From assembly GCF_949987515.2 (NCBI RefSeq), contig NC_082695.1:73558466-73622465 (forward strand): a stretch of DNA of 64,000 nt, written 5' to 3'. The position numbers and the translations under genes are program-made. Positions 12,501 through 27,500 of the stretch are shown piece after piece; positions within the stretch are counted from its first letter, which is position 1, and the number at the start of each line of letters is the position of its first letter. Source of the stretch: Delphinus delphis (taxonomy: Eukaryota > Chordata > Mammalia > Artiodactyla > Delphinidae). Under the pieces are notes generated by a model. It searched no databases. It worked only from the letters and a program-made list of their open reading frames with translations, and had not been told where the DNA came from.

Positions 12501-15500
12501 AACCGGAAGGGTGAGGGTCTGGAAACAATGCAAGGAGGAAGAGAAGTTGGAGTCCGAGGGAGCTTTTATAGCTGTCTTGAGATACCTGTATCCTCCATAG
12601 AAGGACCAGTGCGTGATTAATTACGGGGGAGCTGGAGCCTTGTGGGTGAAATACCTCCCTACTTGTCATGGGCAGGTAGATTCAGGCAGCAGCCAAGTGA
12701 CCACCTGTAAAGGGATGGAATAGAAAGGATGCCTTTCAGACTCACACCGGGATTAAATGAAAGCATCTGTAGTAATACATACAGTGGTGGCCTAGCTACC
12801 AGGAAGTAGGCATCTGTATGCGATCATAGTCTAAAAGTCATTCCATCCATCTGCAAAAAGCATTTCTTCTCACAGTTGATCTGATTTGTAAATTGCAGCA
12901 GAACTTGCAGAACAAAGTCATTGTGACCCCCAGTGGAACTGAGTCCAACAGAGTGACCGCGCATTAGAATCACCTGGAACACTAAAATCCCAGCACCCAT
13001 GTGCTCCCCAGGCCAATTTCCTGGGCGATGCTGGGGATGGGACCTGGCATTGGCATGTTAGGCCAGGTGATTCTGGTGTGTAGACAGGGTCAAGAGCACT
13101 GGTATCACCAGGGACCTGCTGTGGCCCTCGCTCATCTGACTGGAGCACACACCTTTGCTGGTTTGTGGTGCAGGGGAGGCTGGTCCCAAGTGCATTTGTT
13201 TATGAGACTCCACCTAATGCTCACTGTCGCGGGTGAATGCAGGTGACACAACTCATGGAAAGTTCAACGTTAGTGAGTAGATGCGCAACTGGGCCTAGAG
13301 TCTCACTCTTCAGTGCCTAATTGGAAACTATTCCAGGATGTCTTCATGTTTCTGTTTCTAATCGGTTTGTAAACCCTTTTAAAAAAAGTCCACAGATCTC
13401 ATCGCCTCCTTTTTTGGTACTGGTTGCGCGTGACCTGGAATACTTGATATTATTTCGTCTCTTCTGTTGTGAAATACACTTTCAGCATACTCAGAGGTGT
13501 AGGTGAAAAGGGGGCAATGGCAGAAACGGAAAATGGGAGAATGAAACGATGAGAGTGTCTGGGAGTTTAGCAGAGCTCTTGGCGTGAGCGTGCTGTCATT
13601 TGCCTTTTTAAATGATGCTGAGTTTCCTGTGTGTGTGTACGTTTGTGAGTGTGTTTATGTATATATTTTTTTTAAGCACCCATCCGACCTGGATCCTAGC
13701 CATGCTTATGAAATATATGATAGGGCATACTTTTCCCTTAATCTTTCTGAAACACTTTTAGAGAAAATTATGTAATAAAATGTTACATCTCCTTTTTGTT
13801 GCTGTCTTCCTGCTTTACTGTGGTGGTGATTATTAGTTAAGAGTATGAAAATATTGTTTGCAGTTAACTGTTTGCAGTTAATTGCCAGATGTTTTCACTT
13901 TCTTTTAGCCTTAGTTAGAGTTCATCCTGTTGTCATTATGCCTGCGTTACTTAGCAATACGAAAAGGCCTTTAATTAATATGACTGTAAGAAGAGGAATA
14001 GGGTTTTATCCTGAAACTCAGTCTTTTAGCTGTGGTGGTGTTAACTCTGCCAAAATTATACCACCCTGGCAAGAGGTGAAAAACATCAGTTTCTCATATC
14101 TTTTTGGCTTAGAACTTATTTGTGATTGCTCAAGGTCTCAGGAGAAGTGTGTTTAAGTCACTTGTGTATTCTGCACTATTCCTGGTCAGTTGTTGGTGAA
14201 GGATGGTTTCCCACCTGATTGTATGTTTGGCATCAGATTTGAACCCAAGGGTTGAAAGTCACATAAGTTAGAGTTTGTATATTAATGCTTTGTGCAAGAA
14301 ATGTACATCATTGCTGGTTTCAGGAGACTTATTTTTAATTTTGGCCACTGAAATTGATATTTTGTTAATATATTTATTCTTTTATTATAATTCAATTATA
14401 ATATGTAAAATTTTAGAATATATTTTAATTATATATTTTACTATATAATTAAATTATACATTTATTATAATTTTAGTATATTTTATTCTATTACATGGTT
14501 TATTAGTATAGTTTATATGGTTTTATAAAAGTCTTCTATGTGATTCAAAAACTTTAAAGGTAAAAATGTCAACGTTTTTAGTTGAAAGCATATTAAGACA
14601 CACCTATTGATGATGTCGGTGAGTTGTGCTGATTTGGAAGGTGGGGTGATGAGATGACAGGGTTTGAGGACTTCCTGCCTGTGTGGCGTGCACCATTTTG
14701 ATAAGTAGTGCGCTTGTCCTTGAAGCAGGCTCTAAGGTGGACGTTGTTACGAATGCCGTTTTACAGGCGAGGAATGGAACCTTAGGGAAGGTTGATTTAT
14801 TGCCCCAGGCTCTACAGCTTGTAAGCAGCAGAGGGAGGATTCCGATCCAGACTCCCCAGTGTAATGCTAGCAGCTACTGTTTGCAGAGCAGGAAAGCCTG
14901 ATATTTCAAAAAGAGCTTACTTTTCGTCTCATTGGATCTTTCAATACCGATGTGGAACAGTTAGCAAATATGTGACTTTCCATCCATCGTCACTTTAATT
15001 TAGGCGTTCGGTCTTGGTTAAAGTTGTTTATGTCATCCTTAAACGAGCATGTGTCTATGGTTTAGGGAGAAGGTTGAACGTAACAGTCTCAGATTCCTTA
15101 GCTGGGACCCACGGCTTTCCTGGAGTGGTTGCAGTGATGGGAGGTGTCGTTAATTCATTGTGCGGGTCTTCCTGCGGGGTCTCGGGATGCTTGGGGTGGC
15201 TCCCGTTTCTTAGAGACTGCCTGGGTTGTGTTTGTGGCTGAGTGGATTGTAGCGGGAGTGGGCTTCCTGGGAGATAGAGTATCTTCCTGCAGAAAGAGAG
15301 CTCAGAAACCTGCAGAAATGCGTGAAGGAGTCCGCTGCCTGACTCTAGGCGTTACCTACAGTAGAGGCTCTCAGGGAGAGCAGAATCAGGATGAGAGTTT
15401 GTCTGATGGTCTGAGTCTGGGGGGTTGGGACGTGGAGAGGCGGGTGGGACCTGGGTGGGGTCCACCGTGGGTAACTGTGACAGCGTCACACTTGGTCACA

Positions 15501-18500
15501 CTCCTCCCCTCGATGTGTCCCTTGAAGTTCTGCTCCGAAGGAATTAGTTAGTTGACTCTGCATGATGAGCTGTTGAGGGTGTTCACTGTTCACTTCTTAC
15601 TGATGCCTAACAGGGAGATGGCACTGGAGAATCACTTCAATTTAGGAGTTAATATATCTTTTAAAATATGTAGAAAGCAGCAAGTTTTTATCTTGGGCAT
15701 TACCTTCCATTTAAAAAGTTCAGGGAATTTCCTGGTGGTCCAGTGGTTAGGACTCTGTGCTGAGGGCCTGGGTTCAATCCCTGGTCAGGGAACTAAGATC
15801 CCGCAAGCCGCCCAGTGCGGCCAAAAAAAAAGCTTAATAATTACTTCTTTGATGTTAGTTTCTAATATATTCCAGTTAAACTATTTTAGCAGACCTATTT
15901 TTTTTTTAACCCTGAACAAGAACTTGGAAAGCCCCTGCCTTCCCGGCAATTCTGCCTTGTTTCACTGAACCAAAATACAGTTACAGATGTAGAGAAGGAG
16001 CTATGAGATTTGGCACTAAATTCAAAGAAGATGAAAGGACAAGTTGAGTGACCAGTTTCCACTTCTGAAATTTATGAGGGACAGAAAATGAAGAAAAATA
16101 AAACCTTCAAGAAAGATTAAGTTCTTTTGAAAATGTGACTCAAATGAGACTCTAAAATATTATTCCAAATTTTGTTTATAGCCAGAAGAGATTTTTTTTG
16201 CAGATGCTTCAGAAGATTTGCTCTTAGATGTAAAACATTTATATCTGCTCGTACATCCGTTGCAGCTATTTTAGGAGACAATTTTCTGTAAACTCACCAG
16301 AGGTTTCTGCAAACAAAGTTGAAGGACTTTGAATATATATATATTATTTATTTATTTATTTATAAAATACATTTATTTAATTTATTTATTTTTGGCTGCG
16401 TTGGGTCTCTGTCGCTGTGCAAGAGCTCTCTCTAGTTGCGGCGAGTGGGGGCTACTCTTCGTTGTGGTGCGCACGCTTCTCATTCGGTGGCTTCTCTTGT
16501 TGCGGAGCACAGGCTCTAGGCACGTGGGCTTCAGTAGTTGTGGCACGTGGGCTCAGTAGTCGTGGCACGTGGGCTCAGTAGTCGTGGCTTGCAGGTTCTA
16601 GAGTGCAGGCTCAGTAGCTGTGGTGCACGGGCTTAGTTGCTCCGCGGCATGTGGGATCTTCCCGGACCAGGGCTTGAACCCGTGTTCCCTGCATTGGCAG
16701 GAGGATTCTTAACCACTGCGCCACCAGGGAAGCCCTAAATATATATCTATATATGCCCAGTTACATAGTCTAAAGGATAAGAATGGCTTTCTCTGTGAGC
16801 TCCTTTGGTGAACGTTTTCTGCTTCACTGTAGGACATGGCATGTGACTGCACATTCCATTGGATATTCAGTATAAAACCCCAAATTGAAAAATGTACAGG
16901 GAATTTCCTGGCTGTCCAGTGGTTAGGACTTGGCGCTTTTACTGCCGTGGTCTGGGTTCAATCCATGGTCGGGCAGCTGAGATCCTGCAAGCTTTGCAGC
17001 ATGGCCAAAAAAAACCAAAAAAGATGTACAATACACATAATAACAAAGTAGTAGGCAAATATGTTAAGTCTCAGATCAGTGAGGTCGCCTCTGAAAGTCT
17101 TGTAGGATTTAGGGGCTGGTGGAGCCAGAGCGGGAGCTGCTAGTGGTCCCAATAGAGAGGGTCCCCAACAGAACCAGTCGCCCTGCAGTCAGAACTCAGG
17201 AGATCAGACCCAGCAGCAGGTAACACAGCTTAGCGGTAGATCCCCGCATGACTGCCAGAGCATCTCCTGGGAACGTTGTCTTTCTGTCACGAGTGGACCC
17301 TTGTGGGTTTGTCTGAGGTGGAGTCCCGAGGCCCTTGGTGTCTCCCCTGGGCCTTCCCACACCTGCCCTGCCAGGCCTTGTGGTTGCAGCAAGAAGAGCT
17401 GCTTACGGTCCCTTCACACACACCACACTCTTCCTTGTCTTTGCCACTTCGGTTCCCTTTGCCTGGAAATCCCTGTCCTTGCCTCATTGCCTGGTTAACT
17501 CCCAGGTGGATCCAGCTAATTGTGGCCAGCAGCAGTGCCCCTGTGCCCGTGGGGCCCCTCTGTGTTCTTCCGCCTGCCTGTGGCCACTGCAGTCATAAAT
17601 GGGACATCCACTCTTTTTTTTTTTTCTGTCTTCTTCAGCAGACTGTGATCTTCCCGCTACACAGCAGGGAGATCCTGGTGACTGAAAGTAGGAGCTCAGT
17701 TAACAGTGTGGAATGAATCAGAGAGCCCTGGGCCCCATGGGGTACTGGAGAACCAGGCTGTCCGGGCCTTCAGTGTGGCCAGGCCCAGGCCCTGGCTGGC
17801 TACTCTCACTCCTTTGTGGAAGTGTGGATGGCACCTGTATTTTTTACCTTGCCGCCTGGCGGGTGCAAGCCTCTGGCCAAAAGGGGCTGGATCAGTGTGA
17901 GCTCATCGAACTTAAAGCACTGGTGCTGCCGACCAGCACAAGGTATCTTTTTTTTTTTTGTACTTGAGTATAGTCGATTGACAGTGTTGTGTTAATTTCT
18001 ATTGTACAGGCAGGTGATTCAGTTATACACATATATACATTCTTTTTCATATTCTTTTCCATTACGGTTTATCACAGGGTGTTGAATATAGTTCCTTGCA
18101 GCGCAGCGTGTCTTTGCACTTGAAGTACAGCTCGGTGGTCCTCTGCCCTGGGAGCGTACAGGCAGCACCTGGTTAGAGAGGGCTGCCTCCCGCGCCTGCA
18201 GGGACTGAGGTGTTCACAGATGTTCAGGTGCTTGCAGTGCACGGCCCAGCAGGGTTGCTGTGATTTTGGAGACCGAGGAAGACTCTTCCTCCCTGGGCTC
18301 TTTCTGTTTATCTCTCGAGGTTTAGGAGGTGGAGGCTCCCTGGATGCCGGGCTGGCGCTGTTGCCAGATGGGAGGAATACGAGACTTGGCCGTCTCCGTC
18401 TGCTTTGGGTGAATGTACCAGGACTTGCTGGCCTAAGAACGTTTGTTATTAAAAACATTGCCTGAAGCCGGGGACTGACTTCCCTCGCTGTCACCAATGA

Positions 18501-21500
18501 GCAGTTTTCCTCCTCTCCGCTTCCACTGCCCCCGACGCAGACTGAAGCCTCCCAGGGTCCCACCCCCTGTTCTCTGTCAAACCTCAGTCCCTTCCTGTGC
18601 CCCAGCGTCCCCTCCCTGCCCGTGGCATCCCCGGCAGGCAGATGTAGGTATAGATCCAGTGGGCTGAGGCTAGGGGAGGAGAGTAGTTTCTTTTATGACC
18701 TGAAGTGTCCAGGTTTGCTCTGGGATTGGGTTTCTTCATTGAACCAGATCGGAGAATGGTGGCGAGGCTTTAGAATATTGGTGCGGTATTGTGGTGTGAT
18801 GTGAGGAGACTTCTGTGTGCTTGACCAGGAATGCAGCATCCATGTGTAATCTCTTTAGGAAAATACGTTCCTAAGTCCCAACTGGCAGACCAGATTTTTA
18901 AATTTTAAGAATTTAGCACCCGACTGTGGTGACCTACATGGGTGGGATGGGGCGGGGTGGGGGGAGGTCCATGAGGGAGGGAATATACGTATACATACAG
19001 CTTATTCACTTTGTGGTACAACAGAAACTAACACAACATTGTAAAGCAACTCTACGCCAATAAAAAATTAAAATTAAAAAAATAATAATTCAGCACCCGA
19101 TTCAGTAAGCTGATACTACCTTGAAGCCCAAAACAACCAGAAAATAATTTTACATCCCGAAGTGGGGGCATCAAAGAAAATACAAGGCCATGGTTGACTT
19201 GGTAAGAATCATAAAATAGATGGCTCTGGAAGGTGACTCAGAGGTCACAGATTCCCACTCAGTGTTCATTCAGTAATCTAGATCCTGGTGGTGCGCGGGA
19301 CATGTTCTGAGCACTTCCTATGAAAGGAAACAATTCTCCTTACTTGGTAGTTATGACTTTTTCTTTTCTTACCCGGATGGATTACTTACTTTGTTAAATA
19401 GTTTTGGTTCTGAATGATTGAGACTTGGCTCTGTTTTCTGTAGAATGCGAGACAGGGGTCTAAATCTGGGTTAGCAAACTGGTTCCCAGGCCAGCCACCT
19501 GTTATTGTAAATAATTTATTGAAACACAGCCACGCCCACTCATTTATTCGTCATTGTCTGTGGTGGCTGCTTTTGAACTACAAGGCAGAGTTGAGTAGTT
19601 GCAGCAGAGACTTTATGGCCTGCAAAGCCTGAACTATTTACAATCTGGCCCTTTACACAAAAAGTCTGCCAACCTCTGGTCTAAATTTATACTCTGTATG
19701 TATTTCCCCCAAACCACGCAGTTCCAGTTTGTGGAAGCTTGGATGGTTTAGTACTCAAAAATTATTTTTCTTGGTGCTTTCACATGTACGAAGTTTGAGC
19801 TTCCTGTGCTGTGTTCATCTAAATACCTTTTTATTTGTCTATTCTTAGATGTAGTGAGACTGGAAAATCTCACTAGTGTCCTAGATATTAAATTCTCTCA
19901 GAAAAGACTAGAATTTATGACCCACAGTATTCCAGATTTCGGAGGAAGGCTACTCTACTTGTGTGCGTACAAGAGCATTTTCTAAGAGAGCACAGGTGGC
20001 TTGGGTGAGCAGGGCTATTTCTTGTGATTCACCATCCGTGACTGTAGGTAATACTCGTACAGAGTGAAAGCGTTACAGTTTTGTGGGCACATACTGACTG
20101 TATCCGGATCTAATAGAAACAGATGAATTAAATACGTAACGAAGCATTACTTTTTATTTATCCTGGTGAAAAGTTTCAAGAATCCTCACAATGCAAATTA
20201 TACCTTTTATTTATTTAATACATATGCTAATGATACATGTTTCATTCGTGAATTTCTTTTTTAATAATCAACTTATTGAGTTATTTATATGTAATCTGAG
20301 TACATTCTTATTCTGTAGGGAAGCTAATTTATATTACAGGAGGCATATATTAGACTATATGTATATATATATAGATAGATAGATAGGTTTTTCACCTGTT
20401 CAGATTATCAGTCTAGACTGTTTTGTTTTTAAAGTCTTTGGTGCCTCTGGGTACTTGCATATTATAGGAATAATGTACAGTTCTGCAACTGCTTAGAACA
20501 GGCCATTCAGTCATACTTAGGGAATGTTTAGCTTTACACCATGTTCTTCCATATGTATCTTTCTTTTATTCTATAAATATTTATCAAATTGCATAGTGTT
20601 TGCTATGAGGGAGCTCCAAGTGTGAAATGTAATTCTTGCCTTATAGATGCTTATAGTTGGGTAGAAAAATAAAGGATAAATACTTTTAAAGCTAAAACTA
20701 GTTTGAGTTGGGTATGAAACAAGAGTCTCAGGAGCATCACAAGGTGTGAACGTAATTAAGTGCTAAGCGAAAGGTGCATTCAATTCAGATTTTAGCTCAG
20801 TACCTGTTGAGGCTCTGTGAATAAAGCGAGCAATAAAATATAGTCCAGCCTTAAATCACGGGAGGATAGAGTGAAATTAAAAATTAAAATTGGGTTTGAT
20901 ACGTGGAAGAGAAGAATTAGACTTACATCTAAGGTACAGGATTTGAGCGTCACTGTTCCGTGGGACATCGGCAGGGGTGGGGAGATGCCAGGGAAGGCTG
21001 CACAGAAGAGATGCTACCTCATACTATCCAAAGAGGTATTTGGAGGGTGCACAAGAGGGATTTGCCCTGTGTGCAGACGAGCAGGAGGAGAATGGATATG
21101 TGGTACAAACCGTCACGGCTTTGCCAGGTGGCTGCCAGCACGTAGTACTGGAGGGTGATGCTCTAGGAAGGGGGTGATGGGAGGCTGGGATGGGTGAGGC
21201 GGGCAAGTCCAACGGCCTCATTCCCTGAAGCTACAGAGAACGCCAGGTGGGCTTTAGGGAGAGAAGGGACACATTGAGATGTGTGTTTCCAGAGGTTCAC
21301 TCGTAGCTGTATGGGATGTGGGCAAGAGAAGGAGAGGCAGGTGGCTGGAGAGCGGAAGGCCCACCAAGGACCTGAGAGCTGAGCTGGCTGGAGGGGGAAA
21401 GGGCGTGAATGGGCATCCAGGAGAGGGAAGGCTGTCTCAGAAGAGCAGGGAGGAATGTGTCATGGTCTCCAGAAGATGTGGATTTGAGAGGCTTTGAATG

Positions 21501-24500
21501 GAAGGTTTATAAAGTCCCAGGAGATGTAGTCATAATGGTGGCTTGAGGATTAGATTGTGGACCGTCTCGAAAGCCAAGAAGTTTGGATTTTGCCTTACAC
21601 ATAAGGAGACGGTGCAGTGAAAACCCTGTTGCATCTGATCTCAAATACTGTGTCATCTCCCGTTACAAAGGATGATCCTGCGTCCCCGCCCCCTGTAAGG
21701 GCAGCCCATCCATCTGCACGCTCCATCCAGCCCCCTGTTGACCACTCGAGGGTGTCACAGCCGCCCGCACTCGTCCACTCTCTCCTGCATCTTTCTCAGC
21801 ATCATAAAGCTCTGCCCTGGTACCCTTATCCTAGCAAAGCAGCCTTCCTCACCCCCCTTCCCTACTGCCATTTTTTCTCTCCCTCCCTTTATAATAAATC
21901 TCCCTGGAATCGTTTTCTGTCCTTCTGTTTTCTGCCTCCTTCTCCTGTTTAGACTTTCGTCCCCCCATTCCACCAGAGCCACTCTTGCCAACCTGTCCAG
22001 TGCTTCCGTGTCCCTGAGTTCAGGGGCCTTGGGTTTCTCAGTTGGCGTCTTCGTTGACCTGCCTGAAGCACTCGTCTGCTCTGTCCTCCTAGAAGTGCTT
22101 TCTTTGCTGGGCCTCTTAAGCACTGTCTTCTCTTGGTTCTCATCCTGCCTCATCGATAGCTCTTCTTGGTCTTTATCATCTTATGAACGTTGACGTGTCC
22201 TTTGACTCTCAGACAGTTCTCATCCAGGCCCATGACTCAGAGTGGCATCTATGTCCTAGTGACTCACGGATCTGTATCTGCAGCCAGACCTCTCCCCTGA
22301 GATCCGGACTTGACGCTAACCACCTATTTATTTAACATCTCTGCTTAGATCTCCAGTGGGCTTCTCACACTTAACGTATCCAAAACGTAACTCTTTTGAT
22401 CCCTCTCCTTCCCTAATCCTGCTTCTCCCCTGTTTTCCCAACTAGTAGCTGGTAACTCTGCTCCACCGATGCCCAGGCCAAAGAATTTGGAATGATGACT
22501 TGACCCCTCTTTTTCTCTTCTTTGTCACCTACATTCAGCCCATCCATACATCTACCCTGGAGGTACATACCAAATCTAACCACTTATCATCACCCTTTTT
22601 CCCAAGCCCAGGGCACAGGATCTCTCCTCTGGAGCCTGTGCCCTGGCTCCCTGCTTCCACACTTGGCAGCCGGGGTGACCCATCTAAACTGTGTCGGTCA
22701 TATTGGTCCTCTGCTCAAACCCTTCAGTGCCCCCTCCTCGCACTCATGGACGATCCAGAGCCCTCACCATGGTGTGCAAGGCTCTGTTGTCTGCCCTCTG
22801 AGCTCCCCACCTGCTGTCTCCAGCCCTCACTGCATAGAAAACCGCAGAATGGATGTGATCGGGCAGTTCCCCAGGGAAATATAAATGGCTCAGGAGTACG
22901 TGCCTAGATGTCCAGCGTCACTAGGCATTGAAGAGAAACAAAAGTGCAGTAGAATTTTTACCATTGACTTCGGCAGAGTTGAAGAATGTGACCTGGTGTT
23001 GAAGACTCCTGATGAAGAGACACCGACTTAGGTCACTGGTGTCCTTTTTGAGGACAGTTCGGCAAGAAGGGACACAGAGCCTTAACATTTTTACAACTTG
23101 AAAGTCTATTTTCAGAAATCTATCCAAAGGAAATAATTGGTTGACTATAGAAAATTTTATCTGTAAAAGTTGAAATAATCTAAATCATTAATAGAAGATA
23201 TTTAAATGGATTATGGTCCATTTATACAATAGAATACGATGGTGGATTCAGAAGAATGTGGAGTCATCAAAATATGTGTAGCTGTGTGTGCTTTACAAGC
23301 AAAAAATCAGGTGACAAATCAATATGTATAATACAGACTCATAAGTACACGTGAATCCGTGTATCCAGAAAAGACATGGGCAGGATATACAGCTAGAAAT
23401 TGATAGTGGTTACCTCAGTTGGTGAGATTAGAAGCAATCTCATTGTCTTTTATTTTGCAATAACCATTTGTTATTTTCATAATTGGCAACAGTAAGAGAA
23501 AGAAAGTGAACGCTGCAGCATCTAGATGCATCGTATCACTTCACTTTGATATGGAAGCTGCCAGGCAGGAGTTCCTTCCGTTTCCCAATCCCTTCTTCAC
23601 CCGCCCACCACTGGCCGTGTAAGCATTGCACCTGTTTATGGGCAGAGCCTTATCTCCAGTCACACAGGAGGATGTGCTCTTCCTTCTGTGTGAGTCCCTC
23701 CCTGTCTCCCCACCTCTGTCCTCAGTGTTTTGTTTTGTTTTTTTTTGCGGTACGCGGGCCTCTCACTGTTGTGGCCTCTCCCGTTGCGGAGCACAGGCTC
23801 CGGACGCGCAGGCTCAGCTCAGCGGCCCTGGCTCACGGGCGCAGCCGCTCCGCGGCATGTGGGATCTTCCCGGACCGGGGCACGAACCCGTGTCCCCTGC
23901 ATCGGCAGGCGGACTCTCAACCACTGCGCCACCAGGGAAGCCCAGTGTTTTTGTTTTTTAGAGGCTCTTACCAGGATTTAAACATGCCCGCATCTCACCC
24001 ATCTTCCAGAAACAAGCAGTGCTTGCTCTCTGTCCAGGACTTTATGGTAAATTTGTTATTCTGTGAACACTTTGTAGCACATGCTCGTATTTTTCCAGTA
24101 GATAATTGTGTATTCAGTTATTTTTTTCTTTTATTCATTTACACAGTGACTATTTACTGAGTGTTTTCTGTGTGCTGAATGCCAGGGCTGTAAGGATGGA
24201 TGACCCACAGCTTCTGTTTTCAAGGACCTTACAAGAGAGTGAAATTCCTCCTGAAATCAAAATAAAAAACTAAAAACAGAGTTCAGGGCTTTTCTTTGGA
24301 GGAAGAGGCACACCATATAAATAGGTATTTTATCTGTTAACTGAAAAATTTTTACCTTACTATCATTAGTCATTAGAGAAATGCAGATTAAACCACAATG
24401 AAATACCACTAGCCACCCTTGATAATGGCTATAATAAAATAAAATAAAACAAAATGGCAATATCAAGTGCTGGGAAGGCTGCAGAGCCATTGGAGCTCTT

Positions 24501-27500
24501 ATCCATTGCTGGTGGAAAAACAGAGTACAGCCATCTGGAAAACACTGTGACAGTTTCTTATGTAATTTACCATAGGACCCAGTAATCCCATTCCTAGGTA
24601 TTTACCCAAGAGAAATAAGATCATATGTTGACACCAGAACCTGTCCATGAATGTTTATAGTTTATACTGTATACTTTAATAATTTTCAAAAACTGGAAAC
24701 AGCCTTGAAGTCCTTCACCTGGTAAGTGGTAAACAAACAGGGGTCTGTCCATACAACGGAGTACTCCTCTGCAGCGAGAAGCACGGACTACTGATGCACT
24801 CGATAGAGTTGCCGATGCGTGATGCCGAGTGAGAGATGCCAGGCTCACAAAACCACACACATTATACTGCATGGTCCCACGTACGTGACAAATGGAAAAA
24901 GCAAAACTGTAGGATGGAAAACAGATGAGTGGTTTTTAAGAGTTGGGTGTAGGAAGGAGGGGTTGACGCTAAAGGGGCACGTGGGAATTTGGGGGGTGAT
25001 GGAACTGTTCTATATCTTGATTGCAGTAGCAGTTACTTAACTGTGTCCATTTCCCAAAACTCATTAAAAAGTGAATTTTACATTTCGTAAATTAATACCT
25101 CAGTGAACCTGACCTAAGATCTTTTTGAGGCAACAGAAAAAAATAATTTTTTTATATGAGCTATATTCACATGGTTCAAAAATCCAAATAATATGAAGGA
25201 ATGCAGTTAAAAGCCTCATTATTTCTACCCTTGCCACCCTTGAAGTTTCTCTATGCCAGTATCATCGTATATGCATCTGTGTTCTCATTTTTACCTCTTT
25301 TTAACACAGAACACAGTTTATTAAGTTAATTTTCTGCACCGGTTCCGTCTCCATGTAATTTATGTTACAGTTCTTTTCATACCAGTGCTTTGAGATCTTT
25401 CATTCTTTTCTACAAGAATATTGTTTTGAGCGCATATCATTTATTTAACCATTCCTCCTTGGAGGGACCCACATTTTTCCCCATCTTTTCCCCTTACATA
25501 CAGGGCTGCAGTGAATAACCTTGTATGTACAGTCAGTTCTGCTGTAATGCCTGTGTTGAAAACACAGATTTGTTCCAATGTAGTTGATACATCAGGGAAC
25601 AATTGAAACATAATGTGAATTCCGAGTTTACTCGTGTGATTCCATCCCTGAGAAACACTAGGTGATCATTAAACTGTGCAACAGAGTTGTGTAGGAGTCC
25701 ACCCGGCACACTTGTGCACACACCTTCTGCCTTCACCAGTGACCTCATCTCCCCGTGGGCTGAGTCACACACGTCCACACCTGGTGTTACAACTTCCCTC
25801 CAATTTCAGATAACCCTCCTTACACCACTTCACAGAAACTCAAGCAAGCCCCCTGGCGCTCACTTCCACAAGCAAACTGAAGGTCTTTTTCGAGGTAAAG
25901 TGCCACATTTTTTGCAGCACCTAATATGTGTTTCTTAACCGTTTAACATGTGCAAATCCATGCTAGTTTAGTTTTTTATTAAATGGGTCATTGGCAGTTT
26001 TTGAAAATTATGCCCTGAACTTCACTGTTGCTGGAAGTCTTGTGGGTTTTGTTGCCTGATTCTGCATAGTTCAATGATTTAGAGCACGTGTTCTATGTAT
26101 ATTGTGTTAAATCAGAACTGACTGTACCATGTGCGGGTTTATCTGTAGAATAGATTCCCAAGTGGAAGGGTCCAGGGTTTTAGGAGTTAAATTCTGAGGG
26201 ATTGCTGCTGTGGTAGGCGTAAATTATGCAGTTGGTTTGATTTTCCTTTTTCATAGAAACCGCTATGATAAGAGCTGAAGGATGTATGTCAGCGTGCTTT
26301 GGGAATAACTTCGCTCCCGTTTAATCTTAAACTTGCGGCTGTTCCTGGACGTGTGCTGGTTGTCAAGGAGGCCCTGTGCGTGTTGGTGTGAGGCAGATAT
26401 CTCGTGGAGGAGGGAATCGCAGAAGAGATGGAGATGCGTGGGTGTCTGGCCAGATGGGAGTGTGAAGTTGTGGCTTTTCTCCCTCTAACTTCTTCAGAGT
26501 CACCTGAGACAGAGGCCTTCAAGCCAAGAGACAGGAAGGGACTGGTTATCAGCATGGAAATGTCTGATCGTGAGAGCGCCCACCTCCACCAAGTGCCATC
26601 CGAAAAGAATGGCTCTCAGAGGCATTTTAAATCCCAGAGCTCAGACCTGAGCCCAGGGCTGGGGCATGTAGAACAAAGGAGTTTGTTTGGTAAGAGCAGT
26701 TAATAATAATGCTTTCTTCCCTACAGGACACAAAGGTAAAAGAGTCAGAAATTGGAGATGAGGGAGACAGTTCAGGAGGTGTGCCCACGTGTTTTATTTG
26801 ATATTTTGCTCTAACGTTTTAGCAGAATTTTCAGACCCTTCCAGCTTATTAGTTCACTGTTTCTTTAAAGAGTTCTATTTAAAAACAAAATAATTTATAA
26901 TTCATAAATTTCTTTTCTGATTTTAGTTAACTATAAAGAGTGCACTTAAGGCCCTGGTTCTGTTGATATCAGTTTATGCAGCCTTGGAGCCAGCAGAAGT
27001 AAAGGACATTAAAAGTCTTGAAAACAGAATGATGATAGACTTTTACACTTTTTTTCCTTTTTTTAAAAGTTAATTATTTATTTGTTTTTGGCTGTGTTGG
27101 CTCTTTGTTGCTGCGCGCGGGCTTTCTCTAGTTGCGGCGAGCGGGGGCCACTCTTCATTGCGGTGCGCGGGCTTCTCACTGAAGTGCCTCCTCTTGTTGC
27201 GGAGCACGAGCTCTAGGCGCAAGAGCTTCAGTAGTTGGGGCACGTGGGCTCAGTAGTTGTGGCTCGCAGGCTCTAGAGCGCAGGCTCAGTAGTTGTGGCG
27301 CACGGGCGTAGTTACTCTGTGGCATGTGGAATCTTCCCGGACCAGGGCTTGAACCCGTGTCCCCTGCATCGGCAGGTGGATTCGTAACCACTGTGCCACC
27401 AGGGAAGTCCTACACTTTCTTAATACTGTTTTTTCCCATGTTTGTTTGATTAAAAATTGTTCCCTGTGTCATAAAGTAGCAGTATGAACTATTATAATAT

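Noticed and set aside
21617..22907. Frames of 111, 151, 135 and 120 codons
   Set aside because: They lie in an L2-derived, pyrimidine-rich stretch, overlap in all frames and show no protein family.
26733..26741. Possible 9-base microexon (ccctacag|GACACAAAG|gtaaaa)
   Set aside because: ZNF532 exons join in phase without it and human ZNF532 protein, as I remember it, has no insert here.
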